Positions 1-5,941 of a stretch of 7,342 bases of DNA are shown here, one piece after another (positions within the stretch are counted from its first letter, which is position 1; every line of letters begins with the position of its first letter). This DNA comes from Alphaproteobacteria bacterium (GTDB lineage Bacteria; Pseudomonadota; Alphaproteobacteria; Sphingomonadales; Sphingomonadaceae), in NCBI GenBank assembly GCA_018830415.1, contig JAHJSJ010000122.1:1-7342 (forward strand), written 5' to 3'. A program made the position numbers and the translations under genes. The notes below the pieces were generated by a model that was not told the DNA's origin, did not search any database, and saw only the letters and a program-made list of their open reading frames with translations.

Positions 1-838
1 ACGGGTTCAGGCTCACCACCTGCACCACCGGATCGCCGACGCGCATCGTGCCGCCGAGGCGTTCGAAATGGCGCACCATCCCTGCGATCAGGCGATTGGT
101 GCCGCCGCGCGCCCACCACACGCCGCCGTCCTTTTCCAGCTTGTGGATCAGGGCATAGATCGATGATGTGTTCATCGGATTGCCGCCCACCAGCAGCGAA
201 TGGAAGCTGAAGGCTTCGCGCAGCTTGGGGTGTTCGATATAGCGCGACACCATCGAATAGACCGAGCGCCACGCCTGTTCCTTGATCAGCGCGGGCGCAG
301 CTTTCAGCATTGATTTGAAATCGAGGAACGGTTTGGTGCCGAGCTTGAGATAGCCTTCTTCATACACCCGCGCCGAATATTCGAGGAACTGCGCATAGCC
401 TGCCACGTCCGCCGGATTGAGCTTGGCAATCTCGGCGTTGAGGCTGTCTTCGTCGTTGGAATATTCGAAATTGGTGCCGTCGGGCCAGTTGAGGCGATAG
501 AACGGCATGACCTTCATCAGTTCGACATCTTCGGCAATGTCGTGGCCCGTCAGCCGCCACAATTCTTCAAGGCAGGGCGGATCGGTGATGACCGTCGGCC
601 CGCCATCAAAGGTGAACCCGTCACGCTCCCAGAAATAGGCGCGCCCGCCGGGCTTGTCGCGGCCTTCGATCACGGTGGTGGCGATGCCCGCCGATTGCAA
701 CCGGATGGCCAGCGCCATGCCGCCAAAGCCCGCGCCGATCACGCAGGCGGTGCGGCCCGCGTAACGTTCGGCAAGGGCGGGATGGATGCCCTTGGCACCG
801 GGGGTATCCGCGAGATTGAGCTTCACATCGGCGCTCAT
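1..838 (-). CDS. crtI: Phytoene desaturase CrtI, 3' part missing (runs off left edge)
   Basis: FAD-dependent phytoene desaturase, which introduces the double bonds that convert colourless phytoene to lycopene at the membrane. The window holds 279 codons, roughly the N-terminal 55% of a protein usually near 490-500 residues. Visible features are the dinucleotide-binding motif GAGFGG at residues 35-40, the following DKPGGRAYFWE and FDGGPTVITDP blocks, and later AWRSVYSMVSRYIE, FSFHSLLVGGNP and ARGGTNRLIAGM, all matching the bacterial CrtI pattern (Pantoea type). The start at 838 is fixed by an ATGA overlap with the crtY stop and a GGAGA ribosome binding site (complement of 846-850) seven bases upstream, inside crtY. 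The start leaves about 30 residues before the FAD motif, longer than in Pantoea CrtI. It is translationally coupled to crtY, and crtB may follow outside the window. Identity is near certain; the number of desaturation steps cannot be read from this part. Confidence 0.96.
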   Translation of the reverse strand, partial: MSADVKLNLADTPGAKGIHPALAERYAGRTACVIGAGFGGMALAIRLQSAGIATTVIEGRDKPGGRAYFWERDGFTFDGGPTVITDPPCLEELWRLTGHDIAEDVELMKVMPFYRLNWPDGTNFEYSNDEDSLNAEIAKLNPADVAGYAQFLEYSARVYEEGYLKLGTKPFLDFKSMLKAAPALIKEQAWRSVYSMVSRYIEHPKLREAFSFHSLLVGGNPMNTSSIYALIHKLEKDGGVWWARGGTNRLIAGMVRHFERLGGTMRVGDPVVQVVSLNP

Positions 839-2097
839 GCCGGGGTCTCCATTTCAAAAGGCTTGGTGTCTAGAGGTTTCCCTGGGGAAAATAGCGCACG
901 AACGGCGCGTCCGATAGCTACGGGAGGCTTGCCGGTGAGGATGCGCAGCCGATCGGGCCAGGTGGACCGTCCGGCATAGAAGCGTTCGACCAATGCGCCT
1001 TGCAGCGCGTAGAAATGTTCGAACACTACCACGCGCTTGTTGGGCTCGGCAGCCTCGAACAGCATCCGGCTGAGCATCCGGTAATAGGCGGTGGCGCGCC
1101 AGTGGCGTTTAGCCCGGCGATGGCAGAAGGCGGCCAGTTCTTCGCCGGTCAGGGCAGGCCGCGCGGCGATCACCTGCGCGATGGCGAGCGCATTATCGAC
1201 CGCGAACGGCAGGGTATAACTGGTGAGCGGATGCGAAAACCCCCCGCGCGCGCCTGCCAGCGCCACGCTGGGGATCGCCACTTCGGCCAGCGCAGCGTTG
1301 AAATCTCCGCCCGAAATCACCGGCAGGATTCCCGCTTCCTGATCCACCACCTCGCCCTTCCACCCGTTGCGATGGGCATAGTCGGCGACCCGGCCTTTCA
1401 GCACATCGGCGTCCATACGCGGCTGATCGGCGTAATAGGTGTCTTCCACGAACACCTCGGTGGGCGATAGCGGCAGGACATAGACAAAGCGATAGGCCGC
1501 GCCGTTGCCATAGGGCGCGATCTGATCAACGCTGGCGTCCATGATGACGGGGCGGGTGAGGCCGTGGGGTTTGTCGCAGCGGAAATGCTGGCCAAGGAAC
1601 ACTTGCCAGCCGCCTGCCAGCTGCGCGGAAGAACGGAACGCGCGGCAATCGATCACGCGCTTGGCCGCCAGCCGTGTGCCATCGGCCAGCGTCGCCCCGC
1701 CCGCGTCCAGCGCCGCCGCTTTGGCTCCCAGCATCACGCGGTCAGCAGGCAATTCGGCAATCAACTTGGCATGAAACTCCGCGCTGGTGAGCGATCGGTA
1801 GGCGGTCGGCAGCGTGCGGGCCAAGGTGGGGAAGGCGATATCATAGCCTTGATCCCACCCGTTGAGCGCAAAGCCCGCCATCAACCCCTGCGCCCGCGCC
1901 CCAAGATCGGTGACAAACCAGCTCCAGCGGTGGTGCCCGCCAAGGCTGCGCCCGGCCTCGACTAGCAGAAACCGGCACCCCGGCGCATGGCGGTGCAGCG
2001 CCAGCGCGATCAGCCCGCCCGCCAGCCCGCCGCCGACGATGATGACATCATGCGGCGTTCCAGCGTTGATTTGCGGGGGTTGCGGTGAATCGACCAT
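835..2097 (-). CDS. crtY: Lycopene beta-cyclase CrtY
   Basis: Lycopene beta-cyclase, which closes the ends of lycopene into beta-ionone rings to give beta-carotene; it uses a bound reduced flavin and acts at the membrane. The protein has 420 residues, slightly longer than the usual 380-400. Features in order: Rossmann motif VGGGLAGG at about 21-28, E47 at the end of the second strand, GGHHRWSW at 53-60, IMDASVDQ near 185-192, YRFVYVLPLSPTEVFVEDTYYAD from 202, the C-terminal GARGGFSHPLTSYTLP flavin-site block, and the RFYAGRSTWPDRLRILTGKPPV tail typical of CrtY. Two oddities: the usual D-G-R-G after the first half reads DCRA, and a short insertion (IAPYGNGAA) sits between VDQ and YRFVY. The ATG at 2097 follows an in-frame stop at 2112-2110 with no better start, although its ribosome binding site is weak. 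It is the first gene of the crtY-crtI unit and diverges from the amidohydrolase gene. Confidence 0.96.
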   Translation of the reverse strand: MVDSPQPPQINAGTPHDVIIVGGGLAGGLIALALHRHAPGCRFLLVEAGRSLGGHHRWSWFVTDLGARAQGLMAGFALNGWDQGYDIAFPTLARTLPTAYRSLTSAEFHAKLIAELPADRVMLGAKAAALDAGGATLADGTRLAAKRVIDCRAFRSSAQLAGGWQVFLGQHFRCDKPHGLTRPVIMDASVDQIAPYGNGAAYRFVYVLPLSPTEVFVEDTYYADQPRMDADVLKGRVADYAHRNGWKGEVVDQEAGILPVISGGDFNAALAEVAIPSVALAGARGGFSHPLTSYTLPFAVDNALAIAQVIAARPALTGEELAAFCHRRAKRHWRATAYYRMLSRMLFEAAEPNKRVVVFEHFYALQGALVERFYAGRSTWPDRLRILTGKPPVAIGRAVRALFSPGKPLDTKPFEMETPA

Positions 2098-2223
2098 GCC
2101 AATGCGGCCCTAGGCGAGGGCGCGCCCGACGGCAATGTTGCGCGTGGCACGGGGGGCTTGCCTTGCTGCACCACTCGGCGCATCACCGCACAGCGCAGAC
2201 ATATAAGAGGGAAGAGGCGTTTC
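2098..2223. promoter_or_regulatory. Divergent intergenic region between crtY and the amidohydrolase gene
   Basis: These 126 bases separate two genes transcribed away from each other, so promoters for both should lie here or in the gene ends. The plus-strand side has an AT-rich TATAAG at 2202-2207, but it lies too close to the start codon and lacks a good -35 box, so I do not call it a promoter. The purine-rich GAGGGAAGAGG at 2207-2217 is a strong ribosome binding site for the start at 2224. On the crtY side I see neither a convincing promoter nor a strong ribosome binding site. No operator palindrome was evident. Confidence 0.4.
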
Positions 2224-3507
2224 ATGACAGCAAAGCTTGGTAAGCGCATGGCCGGTGTGGCCGTGCTGGCGGCGGCACTGGCCGCGCCTGTGGCCGCGGA
2301 AACCGTGGCGATCCGCGCGGGCAGCGTGCTGGCCGACGCCGCGAGCGAGCCGAGCGGCCCGGCGACGATCCTTGTCACCGATGGCAAGGTCGTGTCGATC
2401 ACGTCGGGGCATGGAGCGGTGAGCGCCGACCGCGAGATCGATCTTTCCGCCAAGACCGTGCTGCCCGGCCTGATTGATCTGCACACGCACCTTTCGGGTG
2501 ATCCATCGGGCGAGTTCTGGCGCGCGGCTGTCGATCCGGGCGAATGGCACACCCTGATCGCGGCCAAGAACGCGCGCATTACCGCGCTGGCCGGGTTCAC
2601 CACCGTGCGCGACCTTGGCTCTCGCACCGATCAGGTCACGCAAAGCCTGCGCCGCGCCACTGCGCTGGGTGTGGTTCCGGGGCCGCGCATCGTGACATCG
2701 GCGCGCACCATCGCGATTGTCGGCGGGCATGGCGACACCAATGGCTTTGTCGAACACGTCAATGAAGCGCTGGCATCGGATTACACCTGCACCGGCCCGG
2801 TCGAATGTGCTGAAACCGTGCGCAAGGCTTCGAAATACGGGGCCGATCTGATCAAGATCACCGCCACTGGCGGGGTCTTGTCGCAGCAGGGACGCGGGCT
2901 GGAAGCGCACTTCACCGATGCGGAAATGACCGCAATTGTCGATACGGCTGAAACCCTGGGCCTCAAGGTTGCAGCCCACGCCCACGGTGCGCGCGGGATC
3001 GAAGCGGCGGCGCGCGCAGGCGTGCACACGATCGAACACGGCACCTATCTGGATGCACAGGCGGCCAAGGTGATGCGCGAAAACGGCACCACGCTGGTGC
3101 CGACGCTGATGGCGTTGAAAGGCGTATCCGAAGGGCTGGGCAAGGGCACCTATACCCCGGTCGTCGAGGACAAGATTCGCGCTGTGGTGCCGCTGATGTC
3201 GTCGCTGGTCAGCCGGGCGCGGCAATATGGGGTGAAAATTGCGTTCGGCACCGATGCCGGCGTCTATCCCCACGCCCGCAATGCCGAGGAATTTGCGCTG
3301 ATGGTAGAACAAGGCATGTCGAACCGCGAGGCGCTGGCATCGGCGACCACGGTGGCGGCGCAGGTGCTCGGGCTGGAAGCCGAAATCGGGCGGCTCGCCC
3401 CCGGCTTCTCAGCCGATATGATCGCGGTGGATGGCAACCCGCTGGCCGATGTGACGGTGCTGGAGAAGGTTGGTTTCGTGATGGTGCGCGGGCGCGTGAT
3501 TGAATGA
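2224..3507 (+). CDS. Secreted amidohydrolase, 'prolidase'-like metallo-dipeptidase family
   Basis: Amidohydrolase-superfamily enzyme, 427 residues, with an N-terminal signal peptide (basic MTAKLGKR, hydrophobic core, likely cleavage after VAA near residue 25), so it acts in the periplasm or outside the cell. The binuclear metal site is complete: H87 and H89 (LHTH), K211 as the likely carboxylated lysine (LIKITATGG), H252 and/or H254 (AHAHG), H271 (TIEHGT) and D344 (FGTDAG). The pattern matches enzymes often annotated Xaa-Pro dipeptidase or imidazolonepropionase-like. Characterised relatives from Caulobacter (Cc2672 group) instead cleave dipeptides or N-acyl amino acids with C-terminal Lys or Arg, so a secreted carboxy- or dipeptidase is the best inference; substrate is unknown. 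The ATG at 2224 is chosen over an in-frame TTG at 2158 because it has a strong ribosome binding site and puts the signal peptide at the N-terminus. It stands alone, divergent from crtY, and is separated from the next gene by a hairpin. Confidence 0.9.
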   Translation: MTAKLGKRMAGVAVLAAALAAPVAAETVAIRAGSVLADAASEPSGPATILVTDGKVVSITSGHGAVSADREIDLSAKTVLPGLIDLHTHLSGDPSGEFWRAAVDPGEWHTLIAAKNARITALAGFTTVRDLGSRTDQVTQSLRRATALGVVPGPRIVTSARTIAIVGGHGDTNGFVEHVNEALASDYTCTGPVECAETVRKASKYGADLIKITATGGVLSQQGRGLEAHFTDAEMTAIVDTAETLGLKVAAHAHGARGIEAAARAGVHTIEHGTYLDAQAAKVMRENGTTLVPTLMALKGVSEGLGKGTYTPVVEDKIRAVVPLMSSLVSRARQYGVKIAFGTDAGVYPHARNAEEFALMVEQGMSNREALASATTVAAQVLGLEAEIGRLAPGFSADMIAVDGNPLADVTVLEKVGFVMVRGRVIE

Positions 3508-3537
3508 TCGACCGCGGCTGACCCGCCGCCGATCCGC

Positions 3538-3567
3538 CGCGCCGTAACCAATCGCGGGTTTGGCGCG
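3538..3567 (+). terminator. Stem-loop between amidohydrolase and DUF3179 genes (possible terminator or leader hairpin)
   Basis: CGCGCC at 3538-3543 pairs with GGCGCG at 3562-3567, and AACC at 3546-3549 pairs with GGTT at 3557-3560. A G-T wobble and one bulged base join the two helices around a 7-base loop. It begins 30 bases after the amidohydrolase stop and ends 12 bases before the next start. No T-run follows, so it is not a classical intrinsic terminator. It could stop or protect the upstream transcript, or limit translation of the downstream gene. Confidence 0.45.
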
Positions 3568-3579
3568 AACCGGACGGTG

Positions 3580-4638
3580 ATGAAACATGCTCACCTGATC
3601 GCGCTCGCCCCGGTTATTGCAATCGTCAGCCTGGGAATGTCCAGCCTTGTGACGGCTGGCGCCAGCCAGAACGCCGGTTCCGACGAAGGTGCCAGCGCGC
3701 AACCCGTGATGGTCAGCAACTCGCGCCCGCCTCGGCACTGGACAAGCGAGTTTTCGACCGATTTCAACAAGTCGATCATCCGCTTTGACGAAGTGAGCGA
3801 AGGCGGGCCGGGCAAGGACGGCATCCGTTCGATCGACAACCCGCAGTTCGCCCCGGTCAATGCCCGCTATCCGATGGAGCTTGGCCCCAAGGAACCGGTC
3901 ATCAGCTTTAGCCATAACGGCGAAGCGCGCGCCTATCCGCTGCGCATCCTGATCCGCCACGAAATCGTCAATGATGTGATTGGCGGCCTGCCAGTGACCG
4001 TCACCTACTGCCCGCTCTGCGATAGCGCGGTGGTGTTTGACCGGCGGTTTGATGGCCGGGTTCTGGATTTCGGGACGACCGGCAAGCTGCGGTTTTCGGA
4101 CATGGTGATGTATGACCGGCAAACCGAAACATGGTGGCAGCAATTTGTCGGCGGCGGGTTGATCGGCGAATATGCGGGCCGCGAATTAACGATGCTGCCA
4201 TCGCGGGTGGAATCGCTGACGCTGTTCAAATCGCGCTTCCCCGGCGGCCAGATCCTGCTGCCCGCTGTCGAAATGACGCAGGTCTATTTCAACCCATACG
4301 AAAATTATGACGGGCGCAATCGCCCCTATCCGTTTTTTGAAGGCGATCTGCCGCAGGATATCGAGCCGATGGCGCGGGTGGTGGCTGTGGGCGACAAGGC
4401 ATGGAGCCTGCGCAGTCTGTCACGTCAGGGCCGGATCGAAGATGGCGATATCGTGCTGACGTGGACGGCAGGGCAGAACTCTGCCGTCGACGCGCGCGAC
4501 ATTTCGCGCGGACGCGATGTCGGCAATGTGGTGGTACAGCGCAAATCCGAAGGCGGATTGGTCGATATCCCGCACGATGTGACCTTTGCCTTCGCCTTTT
4601 TTGCGATGCGTCCGGGCGGAGAGATTATCGATGAGTAA
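3580..4638 (+). CDS. Exported DUF3179-family protein
   Basis: Recognised as DUF3179 (Pfam PF11376), a family with no established function. The protein has 352 residues. An N-terminal hydrophobic segment (about residues 4-26) looks like a signal peptide or anchor, so the rest should be periplasmic. The family core runs from about residue 75 to the end and includes ARAYPLRILIRHEIVND, the hallmark VTVTYCPLCDSAVVFDR with C144 and C147, then LDFGTTGKLRFSDMVMYDRQTETWWQQF. These are the only two cysteines in the protein, suggesting a disulfide or a metal or redox site. A GTG at 3577 directly precedes the ATG; I chose the ATG because the weak GGA element at 3572-3574 is spaced better from it. Its last codons overlap the start of the thioredoxin-like gene by 8 bases (ATGAGTAA), implying coupled translation. 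Family call is firm; any function, such as being a substrate of that thioredoxin, is inference. Confidence 0.88.
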   Translation: MKHAHLIALAPVIAIVSLGMSSLVTAGASQNAGSDEGASAQPVMVSNSRPPRHWTSEFSTDFNKSIIRFDEVSEGGPGKDGIRSIDNPQFAPVNARYPMELGPKEPVISFSHNGEARAYPLRILIRHEIVNDVIGGLPVTVTYCPLCDSAVVFDRRFDGRVLDFGTTGKLRFSDMVMYDRQTETWWQQFVGGGLIGEYAGRELTMLPSRVESLTLFKSRFPGGQILLPAVEMTQVYFNPYENYDGRNRPYPFFEGDLPQDIEPMARVVAVGDKAWSLRSLSRQGRIEDGDIVLTWTAGQNSAVDARDISRGRDVGNVVVQRKSEGGLVDIPHDVTFAFAFFAMRPGGEIIDE

Positions 4639-5062
4639 TGTGGCTATGCAGCCGGGGAATACCGGCATGATCGCGCGTGTGATTACGGCACTGCTGGCGG
4701 TGCTGGCGATTGGCCTTTTCGCCATGCCCGCCGCCGCCGCGCAGGTGCAGAAATTTGATGAACAGGCCTTGGCCAGGGCGCAGGCGCAGGGTCGCCCCGT
4801 GCTGGTTGATGTCTATGCCGACTGGTGTTCGGTCTGCAAGGTGCAGCACAAGCAGATCACCGCGATTACCGCCGATCCGGCCTATGACCGGCTGCTGGTG
4901 CTGAGGCTGAATTATGACACCCAGAAAGCCGAACGGCGCAAGCTGAATGTGCCGCGCCAAAGCACGCTGATCGCGTTCAAGGGGCGCGCCGAAACCGGGC
5001 GGGTGGTCGCCGCGTCCGATCACGCCACGATTGCCGCGCTGTTGCAATCGACGCTGAAATAA
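4631..5062 (+). CDS. Exported thioredoxin-like protein
   Basis: Thioredoxin-fold thiol-disulfide protein of 143 residues. Residues 13-37 form a signal peptide or membrane anchor (MIARV, hydrophobic run, AAAAQ), so it should work in the periplasm. The active site YADWCSVCK has C66 and C69. In standard thioredoxins the cis-proline precedes a Thr-Leu strand; here the corresponding stretch reads PRQSTLIAFKG, placing S111 at the cis-proline position. The start at 4631 overlaps the DUF3179 stop and has GGAGAG at 4618-4623 seven bases upstream. In-frame ATGs at 4646 and 4667 are alternatives, and the last gives a more conventional signal peptide. Its coupling to the CPLC-bearing DUF3179 gene suggests it keeps that protein's cysteine pair reduced, but no sequence feature proves this. 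The fold call is sure; whether it acts as reductant, oxidant or partner-specific carrier is open. Confidence 0.9.
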   Translation: MSNVAMQPGNTGMIARVITALLAVLAIGLFAMPAAAAQVQKFDEQALARAQAQGRPVLVDVYADWCSVCKVQHKQITAITADPAYDRLLVLRLNYDTQKAERRKLNVPRQSTLIAFKGRAETGRVVAASDHATIAALLQSTLK

Positions 5063-5131
5063 ACGGGCTGCGCGATCCCGCGTCGTCGGCTATGGGCGGG
5101 GCGGCTACCCCCCGATCAAAGGATACCCCCG

Positions 5132-5734
5132 ATGTCGTTTCTGCCGTCCCTGCCGCGCCGCACCAATCTGACCGACGTGATGAAGGCGTTTCCGCTGGCG
5201 TGGGAACCGATGCTGGATTTCCACGATATCGTGCTGCGCGGTGAAAGCCCGCTGTCGATTGGTGAGCGTGAACTGATCGCCGCCTATGTCTCGGCGCTCA
5301 ACCAGTGCCATTTCTGCTACAACGCGCACCGGGTCTATGCCGAAAGCTATGGCTATGCCCCCGAAGTCTGCCCTGCGCTGATCGATGATCTGGCCAGCGC
5401 GCCGATTGATGACCGCCTGCGCCCGGTGCTGGCCTATGCGGGCAAGCTGACGCTGAACCCCGCACAAGTGACCGACGCCGATATTGCCGCGATCCTTGCG
5501 GCGGGCTGGGATGAGCGCGCCGTGGCCGATGCCAACAAGGTGACGGCGCTGTTCAATTACATGAACCGCGTCATTCTGGGCATGGGCGTGGATGATTTCG
5601 AAGATTACTACGGCCGCCGTCTGGCCGCTGTCCGCGAACAACCCATCGAACAACGCCGCGCCGCCAACATCGCGGACATCGGCAGCCAGCATTACCGCAA
5701 GTTCGGGGTGCAGCTGGGTCTGGTAGTCGCCTGA
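5132..5734 (+). CDS. AhpD-like / carboxymuconolactone decarboxylase-family peroxidase-related protein
   Basis: Protein of 200 residues in the AhpD-like all-helical fold, probably a cytoplasmic peroxidase-related enzyme since no signal peptide is visible. The complete AhpD-type catalytic motif is present: E47, eleven residues, C59-H-F-C62, three residues, H66 (from GERELIAAYVSALNQCHFCYNAH). In AhpD these residues relay protons and form the reactive disulfide that reduces peroxides. Later regions such as RPVLAYAGKLTLNPAQVTDADI and VADANKVTALFNYMNRVILGMGVD match the peroxidase-related branch of the family (alkylhydroperoxidase domain, longer than a minimal CMD protein). AAAGGA at 5118-5123 is a good ribosome binding site, eight bases before the ATG. 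It follows the thioredoxin-like gene by 69 bases on the same strand without a clear terminator, so co-transcription is plausible. Electron donor and substrate are not evident. Confidence 0.88.
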   Translation: MSFLPSLPRRTNLTDVMKAFPLAWEPMLDFHDIVLRGESPLSIGERELIAAYVSALNQCHFCYNAHRVYAESYGYAPEVCPALIDDLASAPIDDRLRPVLAYAGKLTLNPAQVTDADIAAILAAGWDERAVADANKVTALFNYMNRVILGMGVDDFEDYYGRRLAAVREQPIEQRRAANIADIGSQHYRKFGVQLGLVVA

Positions 5735-5752
5735 CCCTAGAGGCCTGACCCT
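5729..5752 (+). repeat. Short 10-base direct repeat at the 3' end of the AhpD-like gene
   Basis: GCCTGACCCT occurs at 5729-5738 and again at 5743-5752, 14 bases apart. The first copy contains the stop codon (TGA 5732-5734) of the AhpD-like gene. It may be a small local duplication; no function is apparent. Confidence 0.4.
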
Positions 5753-5793
5753 GCCGATGGGGCTGGATTCCCCTCCCGATCTGATCTAACCAT

Positions 5794-5890
5794 AGCCATC
5801 CCCGGGGAGCTCGTGTGAGCTGAGAGGCAGGTGTCACGCCCTGCGACCCGTTGAACCTGAACCGATTAATATCGGCGGAGGGAGCGGGCT
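5794..5890 (+). promoter_or_regulatory. TPP riboswitch (THI element) upstream of thiC
   Basis: Aptamer that binds thiamine pyrophosphate and turns down the downstream thiamine gene. All the hallmarks are present. P1 may be AGCC 5794-5797 with GGCT 5887-5890. P2 is CGGG 5803-5806 with CCCG 5847-5850. P3 is GCTC 5809-5812 with GAGC 5817-5820. The invariant TGAGA is at 5821-5825, and an optional arm GCAGG 5827-5831 pairs with CCTGC 5840-5844. The conserved TTGAACCTGA at 5851-5860 is followed by P4, CCGAT 5862-5866 with ATCGG 5871-5875, and by the GCGGAGGGA end at 5875-5883. The aptamer lies 51 bases before the thiC start. No T-run terminator follows, so control is more likely at translation. Confidence 0.95.
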
Positions 5891-5911
5891 GGTCTGATCG
5901 CCACAAGTCCG

Positions 5912-5932
5912 CCCTCCATCCGCTTTGAGGAG
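5912..5932 (+). promoter_or_regulatory. Putative riboswitch expression platform with thiC ribosome binding site
   Basis: The thiC ribosome binding site is GAGGAG at 5927-5932, nine bases before the ATG. CCCTCC at 5912-5917 is complementary to it (CCTC with GAGG, or CTCC with GGAG, loop 10-11 bases). The same CCCTCC is perfectly complementary over six bases to GGAGGG at 5877-5882, the conserved 3' part of the aptamer. This allows a switch: without TPP the segment pairs with the aptamer end; with TPP it is released to cover the ribosome binding site. The pairings are visible in the sequence; the mechanism is inferred, and the four-base sequestering stem is short. Confidence 0.5.
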
Positions 5933-5941
5933 AGAGCAGAC

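Noticed and set aside
542..979. Plus-strand frames of 65-156 codons opposite crtI and crtY (542-979, 1000-1470, 1541-1965)
   Set aside because: They are antisense to clear carotenoid genes and have no recognisable domains.
2202..2207. TATAAG as a -10 promoter box
   Set aside because: There is no acceptable -35 at 16-18 bases, and transcription would start inside the ribosome binding site.
2158..2223. Upstream TTG start for the amidohydrolase adding 22 residues
   Set aside because: The extension is Arg/Cys-rich and would bury the signal peptide. The ATG at 2224 has a strong ribosome binding site.
2110..3312. A 400-codon open frame on the minus strand
   Set aside because: It is antisense to the amidohydrolase gene, whose complete metal site and signal peptide prove the plus strand codes. 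The translation has no family pattern.
3409..4143. A 244-codon minus-strand frame across the amidohydrolase-DUF3179 junction
   Set aside because: It is a shadow of two real plus-strand genes, with a His/Arg/Asp-rich composition and no motifs.
5071..5082. CGCG-atcc-CGCG mini-hairpin after the thioredoxin-like gene
   Set aside because: A four-base stem without a T-run in GC-rich DNA is likely chance; not called a terminator.
5105..5692. A 195-codon minus-strand frame opposite the AhpD-like gene
   Set aside because: The plus strand carries the intact E-x11-C-x2-C-x3-H motif and a good ribosome binding site; the antisense translation is featureless.
5759..5773. GGGG/CCCC hairpin between the AhpD-like gene and the riboswitch
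   Set aside because: Only four pairs with a 7-base loop and no T-run; too weak to call a terminator.
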